This document shows, in pieces, positions 8,420 to 16,771 of a stretch of 64,000 nt of DNA. Positions within the stretch are counted from its first letter, which is position 1. Every line of letters starts with the position of its first letter. Below the pieces are notes generated by a model. The model was not told where the DNA came from. It saw only the letters and a program-made list of their open reading frames with translations, and did not search any database. The DNA is from Granulicella mallensis MP5ACTX8 (GTDB lineage Bacteria > Acidobacteriota > Terriglobia > Terriglobales > Acidobacteriaceae). Made by a program: the position numbers and the translations under genes. The DNA is taken from contig NC_016631.1 of NCBI RefSeq assembly GCF_000178955.2, positions 1,736,001-1,800,000 of the forward strand, read 5' to 3'.

Positions 8420-9516
8420 CGTACCTCTGCCGTCTGTGCCGCTCTGGTTTGCAGCACTGACTCGTACATACGAATGTAGCCATCGACCGTGTTTTCGATG
8501 CTCAAGTGACGCACCCGTTGAAGGCCTGCCATGCGCATCTCGTTTTGCCGTTCCGGCGATTGGATCAAAGCATTGAGATGAGAGGCCAGCGCCTTGTCGT
8601 CTTCGGCAGGGAAGAGGATTCCCACCCCTGCAACGAGCTGGGCCAGACCTGGGACATCGCTCGCCACAACCGGCAGCCCTGCAGCCATTGCCTCACACGC
8701 GGCGATGCCGAAACCATCGGAATGCGTGGGATGAACGTAGATATCCGACGCTTTCAATACTGCTCCGACATCCTTCCGCCAGCCCAGAAAGGTTACCCGG
8801 CTTCGGATTCCGAGAGACTGGGCCATCTGTTCAAGCTGAGGGCGCAAGGGGCCGTCTCCAACGAAAATAAGGTGCGCATCTGGAACTGAAGGTAAAGCTC
8901 GCAACAGGGTTGCGTGATCTTTCTGGGCTTCAAACCGAGCGGTGAAAACCAGCCGAGTAACATGATGCGGTACATGATCCAGCATCGCGGGCTGGGCATC
9001 TTCGAACGCGTCAAGAGGGATTCCGTTGGCGATGACCGTAGTCCTGGCCGCAATGTCAGGGCACCACTCGATGAGGTGTTTCGCTGTGGCCTCGCTGTTG
9101 CAGGCAATGCGCTTGTAGTGCGGATACATCCAGCGATCGAGCGGCCGCATCCACCAGCGGCGGCGTGCATTCCAGGTGTTGTGTTCGGTCGTCACCAGTG
9201 GGGTGCGATCTTTCCAAAGCGCCACGGCCAGAACAGCCCACAGTTGCGCCGGAAAGAGATGCACATGGATAAGGTCATATCCGCGCAGAAGCCTGGCCAG
9301 CGCCAAGATTTGGCGCGGTGAATACAGGTTACGCACCTCTGTAAATTGCAACCGTATGTCGTTGTCCAGGAGGTCCTGCTCAAGAGGGCTAGGCCTGCGG
9401 ATCAATACCAGTACATCGCATGTGACCCCACGCACCTGAAAATGCGGAGCCATGCCTGTCAGCATAACTTCCGCTCCGCCGCGATTCAGAGAGTCAATGA
9501 CATGAACGACGCGCAT
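8416..9516 (-). CDS. GT4-family glycosyltransferase
   Basis: The protein has 366 residues when started at the ATG at 9516, which gives MRVVHVIDSLNRGGAEVMLTGM, the standard GT4 N-terminus; a GAGATAGGA sequence lies just upstream. Glycosyltransferase family 4 motifs follow: VHLFPAQLWAVLAV, TTEHNTWNARRRWW, FTARFEAQKDHATLLRA, FVGDGPLRPQLE, FLGWRKDV and DIYVHPTHSDGFGIAACEAMA (the E-x7-E-like nucleotide-sugar site). It is a retaining GT-B enzyme expected to act at the inner membrane on a lipid-linked intermediate. It is coupled to the methyltransferase downstream. The longer in-frame start at 9591 adds 25 residues with no family similarity and is rejected. Confidence 0.88.
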   Translation of the reverse strand: MRVVHVIDSLNRGGAEVMLTGMAPHFQVRGVTCDVLVLIRRPSPLEQDLLDNDIRLQFTEVRNLYSPRQILALARLLRGYDLIHVHLFPAQLWAVLAVALWKDRTPLVTTEHNTWNARRRWWMRPLDRWMYPHYKRIACNSEATAKHLIEWCPDIAARTTVIANGIPLDAFEDAQPAMLDHVPHHVTRLVFTARFEAQKDHATLLRALPSVPDAHLIFVGDGPLRPQLEQMAQSLGIRSRVTFLGWRKDVGAVLKASDIYVHPTHSDGFGIAACEAMAAGLPVVASDVPGLAQLVAGVGILFPAEDDKALASHLNALIQSPERQNEMRMAGLQRVRHLSIENTVDGYIRMYESVLQTRAAQTAEVR

Positions 9517-9642
9517 GGTCCTATCTCGGAAAAGTTGTGGCGAAGTATCGGCTATCGGTTGATTCAAAATACATTGTCCGCCAGGCAACATGCTACACTG
9601 GCCGCAGTTTGAGGTTGGTCATCAGACTTGATTGAGGGCCAA

Positions 9643-11061
9643 ATGGGCATCCCCGCTACAAGGGTCATTCATGAATCCATGAAGGCAGCCCCCCCGCGGA
9701 GCATCGTTCAATATTTGTTCGTGATCAAGCTGGTGGCATTCGCCTCGATTGCCACCTCTCCTTTCTGGCTGACGGCTCTCTTTTTTTCCGACCCGCAGGA
9801 TTATTCCTACACCGCATCTCTTATCTGCGTTCCGTTGCTGGCCATTGTTTGTGCGGTAGCAATCGCGCACTTTACACAGAACGATCCCTATCTCAGGCGG
9901 CTGTCGATGGCCAGTCTGATGGCGCACATGGTCGCCTCCAGCGTGTTTCTATGGGTGGGTATTGTTGTCTATGGCGGGATTGCGGATACATTCCACTATT
10001 GGACTGTCGGAATGGGGATTGCGAGTCAATTCCAAATTGTAGGTTGGAGCATATTTCAGCCGCCTTATTGGAGCACTAATTTAATCTTTAACCTGTGCGG
10101 CCTCGCGGCGTTGCTCATCGGCGATGCGATGCCAACCCTTTTTATTGCCTCCGCGTTCCTTTCCCTGGCTGGGGGATATCTGTTCTATCGCGCATTCGTG
10201 AGCGCGTTTCCTGAGGGAGACCGATGGCTTTTCGGTCTTCTCGTTCTGTTACTGCCGTCGATCTTATTCTGGTCCAGCTTTATAGGGAAAGATGCGCCCA
10301 TCCAATTTTTTATCGCGTTAACCTGTTTTGGGTTTGCCCGATTAATGGAGCGCCCTGGTCCCCGAAGCGTTCTTCTTTGCGCGGCTGGGCTTGCGGGTGC
10401 TTTGCTGATACGGGCTCATGTGGCCGCGATGCTTGCCCTTGCCATGACCGCTTCTTACGTCGTGGGCAGACCCAGGGCCGGGGGAGCCAATCGAGCGGCA
10501 AAAATTATTCTCATCCCGATATTGCTGGCCGGCTCATATTTTCTCGTAAACCAGGCGAAGAACCTGGTTGACTCACAAAGCGATAATGCATCGAGTGTCG
10601 TTGAGCAGGCGAATACTCTCACCAAGTTCAGCCAAACGGGCGGCTCCTCCTTTAACGAAGGAGTGTCTCTGCCGGTCCGCATCATCGAGTCTCCTTTCCT
10701 GATATTCCGGCCGTTCCCGTGGGAGATACACAGTTCCATGGCCTTTGTGTCCGCTCTTGAATCAGCCGGCTTGTTATTTCTTTGCTGGCGCCGGCGTCGC
10801 GAGATCCGGTCGACTCTGCGACAATGGCGAAACCCCTATGTCAGCTTCGTTGTCATGTACTCGCTTATTTTCCTGATCACATTCGGAGGTGCCATCAGCA
10901 ATCTGGGAACCCTGCTGCGTCAGCGCATCATGATGATGCCGGTTGTGCTGATGATTCTATGCGCGAAACAAGTGCCTCTGGTTCAAGTCCCTCTGCGGCG
11001 GCTAGCCAGGAGCGCGAGGCAGATGTCTCCGGCAGGAGACCGCATTCCAGTGGGGGATTGA
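9643..11061 (+). CDS. Polytopic membrane protein, putative oligosaccharide repeat-unit polymerase
   Basis: This protein has 472 residues and about ten hydrophobic segments. Start choice: the ATG at 9643 has GAGGG five bases upstream; a TTG at 9628 and an ATG at 9679 are alternatives. A motif around LLLPSILFWSSFIGKDAPIQFF is the 'P-S-x-x-F-W-S-S...K-D' signature seen in membrane proteins of exopolysaccharide loci, some of which are annotated as polymerases or EpsG-like. A loop with VRIIESPFLIFRPFPWEI follows. It starts the long plus-strand operon running through asnB, a GT4, pglC, pglD and an aminotransferase (9643-16766). The polymerase role is inferred from topology and context only. It could instead be a GT-C-type transferase. 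Confidence 0.55.
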   Translation: MGIPATRVIHESMKAAPPRSIVQYLFVIKLVAFASIATSPFWLTALFFSDPQDYSYTASLICVPLLAIVCAVAIAHFTQNDPYLRRLSMASLMAHMVASSVFLWVGIVVYGGIADTFHYWTVGMGIASQFQIVGWSIFQPPYWSTNLIFNLCGLAALLIGDAMPTLFIASAFLSLAGGYLFYRAFVSAFPEGDRWLFGLLVLLLPSILFWSSFIGKDAPIQFFIALTCFGFARLMERPGPRSVLLCAAGLAGALLIRAHVAAMLALAMTASYVVGRPRAGGANRAAKIILIPILLAGSYFLVNQAKNLVDSQSDNASSVVEQANTLTKFSQTGGSSFNEGVSLPVRIIESPFLIFRPFPWEIHSSMAFVSALESAGLLFLCWRRRREIRSTLRQWRNPYVSFVVMYSLIFLITFGGAISNLGTLLRQRIMMMPVVLMILCAKQVPLVQVPLRRLARSARQMSPAGDRIPVGD

Positions 11062-11067
11062 ACTCTC

Positions 11068-13065
11068 ATGTGCGGAATCAGCGGCTTTCTCGATCTCAAC
11101 CATGCAACCCCGGCCCCTGAGCTGCGGCGCATCGCCATGCGCATGGCCGATACCCTGCGCCACCGTGGGCCCAACGATGCAGGCGTATGGGCTGATGAGG
11201 GTGCTGGTATTGCACTCAGCATGAGACGGCTGGCGATCCTCGATCTTTCCCCTGCCGGGCATCAACCCATGGAATCAGCCAGCGGCCGCTACATGCTCGT
11301 CTTCAACGGCGAGATCTATAACTATCAGGACCTGCGCAACGAGCTTTCCCCTGCGTATTCCTTCCGGGGAAGTTCCGATACCGAGGTGATGCTCGCGGCC
11401 TTCGAGCAATGGGGTATCGAATCGTCGGTGCCCAGATTGAACGGGATGTTCGCCTTTGCCTTGTGGGATCGCCAGGAAAGAAGCCTGACTCTCGGACGCG
11501 ATCGTTTTGGAGAAAAGCCGCTCTACTATGCCAGGATGGGAAGCCATTTTATCTTTGGTTCGGAGCTGAAGGCTCTGCGTGCTCATCCTCGATTTGCAGG
11601 TGAAGTGGATGTGGATGCAGCAGCACTCTTTCTGCGCTATAGCTGTGTCCCGGCGCCTTATTCCATCTATAAGCACACCAGCAAGCTGCCCGCCGCGACG
11701 CTGTTGAAAGTCTCGGCCGATGATTTCGCATCAACACCGCAGCCCTATTGGTCATTGCGTAGCGTCATTGACGAAGCCGTATCCCATCCCTTCGACGGCA
11801 GCGAGCACGAAGCGGTGGAACAACTGGACTCCATCCTGCGCGATGCTGTTCGTATTCGCATGCATTCGGATGTTCCGCTTGGGGCGTTTCTTTCGGGAGG
11901 AATCGACTCCTCCATCATCGTGTCGTTGATGCAGGCCCAGAGCCGGACCCGGGTGAAGACATTCACGATAGGGAGCCATGACAAGGAGTTCGACGAAGCC
12001 CAGGATGCCGCGAAGATCGCCGCTCATCTGGGAACGGAACATACCGAGCTCTATATAACCGCTGAGAAGGCGATATCGGTGATTCCGCTGCTTCCGAGGT
12101 TCTACGACGAGCCGTTCGCGGACTCCTCGCAAATTCCAACCCTGCTGGTTTCGCAACTCGCGAAGGAACACGTAACTGTGAGTCTCTCCGGCGATGGCGG
12201 CGACGAACTCTTTGGTGGGTACACCCGCCATATATGGGGAGACACGCTCGACCGCCTTCATCGCGTGCCGCTTTTTCTGCGCAGATTCGGAGCAGCCGGT
12301 ATCAAGACTATCCCTCCGGGCGGCTGGGATCTTCTCTCTCAAATGAGCTGGCCGGTAACTCCGGCACGATGGCGGCAGCGCATACCGGGACACAAGCTGC
12401 ACAAGCTGGCCTCCCTGTTGGAAAGCCGTAGTGTTCACTCACTCTACGAAAAACTGTCCTCTCACTGGCTGGATGCTGCGAAGGTTCTGCCGGGAGCTTC
12501 CTTCATCCCGTTCTCCGAAGACAATCCATCTAGCCTTCGTCATTCGGCTGAGAACCTCATGTATCTGGACGCCATCGGTTATCTGCCGGACGACATCCTG
12601 GTTAAACTCGACCGGGCAACCATGGCCGTCAGCCTTGAGGGACGGGTTCCATTCCTGGATCATCGGGTAGCGGAGTTTGCCTGGAGATTGCCGCTGTCCA
12701 TGAAGATTCGCCAGCGGCAAGGGAAATGGATTCTTCGCCAGGTGCTTTACCGCTACGTGCCGCGTGAGATGGTCGACCGCCCCAAGTCGGGCTTTGGAAT
12801 CCCGCTGGCAGCCTGGCTGCGCGGCCCTCTGCGCGACTGGGCCGAATCGCTTCTGGACGAGAGGCGCCTGCGGCAGGAAGGATTCTTCAACCCGGCGCCG
12901 ATCCTGAAGATGTGGCGAGAACATCTCTCGGGAAAGCAAAATTGGGAATACCATCTGTGGGATGTGCTGATGTTCCAGGGATGGCTCGAAGAAAGCCGCC
13001 GCACCCCTGCCGGTCTATCTTCCGATAGCGAAGACATTGCCAACGCAACGGTGGAAAGGGCATGA
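11068..13065 (+). CDS. asnB: Asparagine synthase (glutamine-hydrolysing) family amidotransferase
   Basis: The protein has 665 residues. It begins MCGISGFLDLN, so Cys2 can be the glutaminase nucleophile after Met removal. The N-terminal Ntn glutaminase domain shows RHRGPNDAG, NGEIYNYQDLR and SDTEVMLAAFEQWG. The synthetase domain has the ATP-pyrophosphatase loop LSGGIDSS (residues about 275-282) and SGDGGDELFGGY. AsnB homologues inside polysaccharide loci often amidate uronic acids or move ammonia to sugar carboxylates rather than make asparagine; that is the likely role here, by context. The gene lies 6 bp after the membrane protein, and its stop overlaps the next start (13062-13065). Confidence 0.88.
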   Translation: MCGISGFLDLNHATPAPELRRIAMRMADTLRHRGPNDAGVWADEGAGIALSMRRLAILDLSPAGHQPMESASGRYMLVFNGEIYNYQDLRNELSPAYSFRGSSDTEVMLAAFEQWGIESSVPRLNGMFAFALWDRQERSLTLGRDRFGEKPLYYARMGSHFIFGSELKALRAHPRFAGEVDVDAAALFLRYSCVPAPYSIYKHTSKLPAATLLKVSADDFASTPQPYWSLRSVIDEAVSHPFDGSEHEAVEQLDSILRDAVRIRMHSDVPLGAFLSGGIDSSIIVSLMQAQSRTRVKTFTIGSHDKEFDEAQDAAKIAAHLGTEHTELYITAEKAISVIPLLPRFYDEPFADSSQIPTLLVSQLAKEHVTVSLSGDGGDELFGGYTRHIWGDTLDRLHRVPLFLRRFGAAGIKTIPPGGWDLLSQMSWPVTPARWRQRIPGHKLHKLASLLESRSVHSLYEKLSSHWLDAAKVLPGASFIPFSEDNPSSLRHSAENLMYLDAIGYLPDDILVKLDRATMAVSLEGRVPFLDHRVAEFAWRLPLSMKIRQRQGKWILRQVLYRYVPREMVDRPKSGFGIPLAAWLRGPLRDWAESLLDERRLRQEGFFNPAPILKMWREHLSGKQNWEYHLWDVLMFQGWLEESRRTPAGLSSDSEDIANATVERA

Positions 13066-14282
13066 GCGATCGCCCCATCAGCGTACTGCATGCCGTGACA
13101 GACCCTATCAGTACGATTCTGATGCGCGGGCAGTTGGCTTATTTACAGACCAATGGTTTCGAGCCTGCTCTTTTAACCGGCTTTGGACGGCAGTCACAAG
13201 ACCAGGAGTCAGGGGGAGGATATCCCGTGCATCGCGTTGCCATGACAAGAGAGATTGCGCCGGGAGCCGACCTGCGGTCTTTGTTCGATCTATGGCGGCT
13301 TCTCCGCCGCATCAGGCCCGTCATCTGCAACGCTGGTACCCCTAAAGCAGGACTTCTGGTGGGTCTGGCGGCATGGCTCACTCGTGTCCCTTGCCATGTC
13401 TACACCCTGCGCGGGCTGCGCCTGGAGACGGCAACCGGCATCAAGCGCAGCCTCCTGATGCTGACGGAAAAAACAGCATGCTTCACCGCGCATCGTGTGA
13501 TCTGCGTGAGCTCCAGTCTTCGCGAGCGTGCCATAGCCCTGGGGCTTGTGGCGCGGTCCAAGACGGTCCTGCTTGGAGCCGGAAGCAGCAATGGTGTGGA
13601 CTCCGGCCGGTTCGAGCGGACTCCCGAAAAAGCAGTGCTGGCAACGGCTTTGCGCGAAGAGCTAGGCATTCGCCCCGGTCAGCCTGTCATCGGTTTTGCA
13701 GGAAGACTTACAAGGGACAAAGGGCTCCCCGAATTAGTTACGGCCTTTCAAACGGTGCAAGAAAAAATGCCGGAGGCCGTTCTATTGTTAGTGGGAGACT
13801 ATGAGCAGGGAGATCCTGTTCCCGAGGAGACCAGGAACGCTATCGCATCAGAGGCTGGAATTCGCCATGTCGGGTTCACCTCCCAGATCGATCTGCATTA
13901 CCTTGTCATGGATATTTTTGTGTTGCCCACCCATCGCGAAGGCTTTCCTAACACGGTTCTCGAAGCGCAGGCCGCAGGGCTTCCCGTTGTCACCACCGAT
14001 GCCACCGGGGCGGTAGATGCGATTGAGGACGGAATCACCGGAGTGCTGACTCCTGTTGGAGATGCTGACAAGCTGGCGGAAACCTTGTTGTCGCTCTTAT
14101 CGGACCCCAGCAGGATGCAGTCGATGGGATCGTCAGGCAGGGAACGCATCTTGCGCGAGTTTCGGAATGAGAGGATATGGCAAGAATTAACCTTGTTCTA
14201 TCGAGCCATGCTCCAGGAGCGCGGTTATCCTCTTCCCACCGGCTCCTCCGTGGAGGCAGTGCGATGCGCGCAAACGCAATAA
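13062..14282 (+). CDS. GT4-family glycosyltransferase
   Basis: The protein has 406 residues and starts with ATGA overlapping the asnB stop. GT4 features in order: SVLHAVTDPISTILMRGQ (N-terminal Rossmann domain), VICNAGTPKAGLLVGLAAW, VYTLRGLRLETATG, GFAGRLTRDKGLPELVTAF, LLVGDYEQGDPVP, HVGFTSQIDLHYLVMDIFVLP and HREGFPNTVLEAQAAGLPVV. This resembles the group that adds the second sugar to a polyprenyl-linked first sugar (PglA-like or WbpH-like). That fits its position directly before the PglC-type initiator, with which it overlaps by 19 bp. Confidence 0.88.
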   Translation: MSDRPISVLHAVTDPISTILMRGQLAYLQTNGFEPALLTGFGRQSQDQESGGGYPVHRVAMTREIAPGADLRSLFDLWRLLRRIRPVICNAGTPKAGLLVGLAAWLTRVPCHVYTLRGLRLETATGIKRSLLMLTEKTACFTAHRVICVSSSLRERAIALGLVARSKTVLLGAGSSNGVDSGRFERTPEKAVLATALREELGIRPGQPVIGFAGRLTRDKGLPELVTAFQTVQEKMPEAVLLLVGDYEQGDPVPEETRNAIASEAGIRHVGFTSQIDLHYLVMDIFVLPTHREGFPNTVLEAQAAGLPVVTTDATGAVDAIEDGITGVLTPVGDADKLAETLLSLLSDPSRMQSMGSSGRERILREFRNERIWQELTLFYRAMLQERGYPLPTGSSVEAVRCAQTQ

Positions 14283-14884
14283 GGGCAGCCTGCAAACGCA
14301 TTCTCGACCTCGCAGGCTCGTTGACTGCTCTGGTGGCTTTTTCGCCAGTAATTCTCGGCGTAGCTCTTGTTATCCGGCTGACAATGGGAAGGCCGGTGCT
14401 CTTTCGCCAGCCACGGGCAGGGCTGCATGGACAGCCATTTATCTTATTCAAGTTTCGAACGATGGCTGAGGCCCCATCCACGGTAGTCGATCCGTCTACG
14501 GATGCAGCACGCCTCACTGGATTAGGAGCAACCCTGCGTCGCTTCAGCCTCGATGAGCTTCCTCAATTATGGAATGTATTGAAAGGGGAGATGAGCCTCG
14601 TGGGACCGCGTCCTTTACTGATGGAATATCTCCCGCTCTACTCTCCGGAACAGGCAAAGAGACATCGAATGAAGCCGGGCATCACAGGTCTCACGCAGGT
14701 CAAAGGACGCAACGCGCTCACCTGGGAAGAAAAATTTCAGTGGGACGTCTGGTACGTCGAGCATTGGAGCCTCTGGCTCGATCTCCGTATTCTTTTATCC
14801 ACCGTCGTAAAGATCTTCAAACAAGAGGGAATCAACCAGCAAGGCCAGGCAACGGTACAGAAGTTTGGAGCTGAGCGAAGATGA
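14264..14884 (+). CDS. pglC: Initiating phosphoglycosyl transferase (PglC-like sugar transferase)
   Basis: The protein has 206 residues, the size of monotopic PglC-type enzymes. The ATG at 14264 follows GGAGG at 14252-14256; the upstream in-frame start at 14177 lies inside the previous gene and is rejected. Family motifs: CKRILDLAGSLTALVAF (re-entrant membrane helix), LFRQPRAGLHGQPFILFKFRTM, RFSLDELPQLWNVLKGEMSLVGPRP and a final WDVWYVEHWSLWLDLRIL. The D-E pair in SLDELP is the catalytic dyad. It transfers a sugar-1-phosphate from a UDP-sugar to undecaprenyl phosphate to start repeat-unit assembly. It is followed by pglD-like and aminotransferase genes, so UDP-diacetylbacillosamine is a plausible donor. 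Confidence 0.9.
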   Translation: MRANAIRAACKRILDLAGSLTALVAFSPVILGVALVIRLTMGRPVLFRQPRAGLHGQPFILFKFRTMAEAPSTVVDPSTDAARLTGLGATLRRFSLDELPQLWNVLKGEMSLVGPRPLLMEYLPLYSPEQAKRHRMKPGITGLTQVKGRNALTWEEKFQWDVWYVEHWSLWLDLRILLSTVVKIFKQEGINQQGQATVQKFGAERR

Positions 14885-15540
14885 GAGCAAGAGAGAACGA
14901 AGGTCTCGTAGTCGTCTATGGCACAGGCGGGCACGGTAAGGTGATCGTCGATATTCTGCGGGCCAATGGCATCCGGATCGCAGGCTTTCTCGATGACAAT
15001 CCGCAGAAGCGTTGCGACGAATATGGCCTGAAGATTTTGGGCGGCGCAAAGTGGCTCAAAGAAGAAGCTGCAAGGCAAACGATCGTCGTAGCACTGGGCA
15101 TTGGTGATAATTTTGCACGCCGCGCAGTCGCGGGACGCTGTATCGCGGAGGGTGCCTGTCTATTGACCGCAGTGCATCCGTCAGCAACCATCGCGGCTTC
15201 AGCAATCCTCTCTCCGGGAATCGTGATTATGCCTCATGCTGTCATCAATGCCGACGCAGTGATCCGGCAAGGTGCAATCATCAATACCGGCGCGATCGTG
15301 GAACATGATTGTACTGTCGGAGATTTCGCGCACCTGTCGCCCAGGGCTGCCATTGGCGGGAACGTGCAGGTGGGAGATCTTTCATGGCTCGGTATGGGGT
15401 CTATCGTCATTCCCAATCGCAAAGTCGGCACAGGGTCCATCATCGGAGCCGGGGCAACGGTCATCCATGACATTGGAGATTGGACCGTTGCCGTCGGAAC
15501 GCCGGCACGTGTTTTGAAAGAACTGGAACCTCGGAGCTGA
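14881..15540 (+). CDS. legH: Sugar N-acetyltransferase (PglD/LegH/NeuD family)
   Basis: The protein has 219 residues. The N-terminal domain begins VVVYGTGGHGKVIVDILRANG, the PglD/NeuD nucleotide-sugar-binding fold. Residues about 95-205 form a left-handed beta-helix with hexapeptide repeats (SATIAASAILSPGIVIMPHA, IRQGAIINTGAIVEHDCTVGDF). The histidine in VEHDCTVG is the expected general base. It would acetylate the 4-amino group made by the neighbouring aminotransferase using acetyl-CoA. It overlaps pglC by 4 bp and lies 5 bp before the aminotransferase. It may be LegH (GDP-sugar) or PglD (UDP-sugar); only one such enzyme is present in the window, so it may serve both. NeuD-type O-acetylation is a third possibility. 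Confidence 0.85.
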   Translation: MRARENEGLVVVYGTGGHGKVIVDILRANGIRIAGFLDDNPQKRCDEYGLKILGGAKWLKEEAARQTIVVALGIGDNFARRAVAGRCIAEGACLLTAVHPSATIAASAILSPGIVIMPHAVINADAVIRQGAIINTGAIVEHDCTVGDFAHLSPRAAIGGNVQVGDLSWLGMGSIVIPNRKVGTGSIIGAGATVIHDIGDWTVAVGTPARVLKELEPRS

Positions 15541-15545
15541 ATCGG

Positions 15546-16766
15546 ATGAACCTCTCTACTCAAGCTCAACTCGCGATCGAAGGCGCACAGCCTCTGCGCA
15601 AACATCCCTTTGCTCCATGGCCGTCCTTTTCACAGGAAGAGATCGCAGCGGTTACGCGCGTCCTCGAATCGGGAAAGGTCAATTACTGGACCGGTGACCA
15701 AGGCAGGCAGTTTGAGGCGGAGTTCGCCGCATTTACAGGCTGCAAGCATGCCATCGCGCTGGCCAATGGAACCGTCGCGCTGGAACTGGCATTGCAAGCG
15801 CTCGGTATCGGCCCCGGAGATGAGGTCATCAGCACCAGCCGCACCTTCATTGCATCGGCCAGTTGTACTGTCATGCGCGGAGCAACTCCCGTGATGGCAG
15901 ATGTCGATCGCGATTCCCAAAACATTACAGCCGAAACGATTCGCGCTGTGCTGACTCCGCGTACACGCGCTATTATCGCCGTCCATCTTGCCGGATGGCC
16001 CTGTGACATGGACCCGATCCTCGACCTTGCCCGCGAACACGGGCTAAAGGTCATCGAAGATTGTGCACAGGCGCACGGAGCAACGTACAAAGGACGCCCC
16101 GTAGGTTCCATGGGCGACGTGAATGCCTTCTCCTTCTGCCAGGACAAGATCCTAACCACTGGCGGCGAAGGCGGCATGTTGACCACGAACGATACGGCTC
16201 TCTGGTCGCGCGCGTGGGCCTATAAAGATCATGGAAAAAGTTATGATGCCGTTTATCATCGGCATCATCCACCGGGATACCGATGGCTGCATGAAAGCTT
16301 TGGCACGAACTGGCGGCTTACGGAGATGCAAAGCGCCATAGGCCGTCTGCAACTCGGAAAGCTGCCGCAGTGGGTACAGGCGAGAAGGGAATTAGCGGAC
16401 GTGCTGACCGAGCGGTTCTCCGCGATGCCGGCCCTGCGAATCACCAAGCCTACTGCTGAGTCGATGCATTCTTTCTACAAGTACTATGTTTTCCTTCGGA
16501 CTGAGCGTCTGCGGGAGGGCTGGGACCGGCAACGCATTGCCGATGCCATCAACGCAGAAGGCGTGCCGTGTTTTTCCGGAAGCTGCAGCGAGATCTATCT
16601 GGAGAAGGCTTTTCCCGCGGAGCTTCGTCCGCCGACAAGGCTTCCTGTTGCTCAGGAGCTGGGTGAAACCTCGCTGATGTTTCTCGTGCATCCGACGCTC
16701 AATAAGAGTGATATGGAGGATGCCGCCGACGCTGTAGAAAAGGTTCTGGCATCAGCCGCCAGATAA
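15546..16766 (+). CDS. legC: DegT/DnrJ/EryC1/StrS PLP-dependent sugar aminotransferase (LegC/PglE type)
   Basis: The protein has 406 residues from the ATG at 15546; a longer in-frame start at 15480 lies in the previous gene. Motifs: PLRKHPFAPWPSFSQEEI, NYWTGDQGRQFEAEFA, ANGTVALELAL, VIEDCAQAHGATYKGRPVGS, and the PLP lysine in FSFCQDKILTTGGEGGML. FGTNWRLTEMQSAIGRLQL is the usual C-terminal signature. It converts a 4-keto-6-deoxy nucleotide sugar to the 4-amino sugar with glutamate as donor. The LegB dehydratase at 18917-19912 is the only 4,6-dehydratase in the window, so it is the natural substrate supplier. It ends the plus-strand operon and converges on the Wza-like gene 5 bp away. Confidence 0.87.
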   Translation: MNLSTQAQLAIEGAQPLRKHPFAPWPSFSQEEIAAVTRVLESGKVNYWTGDQGRQFEAEFAAFTGCKHAIALANGTVALELALQALGIGPGDEVISTSRTFIASASCTVMRGATPVMADVDRDSQNITAETIRAVLTPRTRAIIAVHLAGWPCDMDPILDLAREHGLKVIEDCAQAHGATYKGRPVGSMGDVNAFSFCQDKILTTGGEGGMLTTNDTALWSRAWAYKDHGKSYDAVYHRHHPPGYRWLHESFGTNWRLTEMQSAIGRLQLGKLPQWVQARRELADVLTERFSAMPALRITKPTAESMHSFYKYYVFLRTERLREGWDRQRIADAINAEGVPCFSGSCSEIYLEKAFPAELRPPTRLPVAQELGETSLMFLVHPTLNKSDMEDAADAVEKVLASAAR

Positions 16767-16771
16767 TTCCT

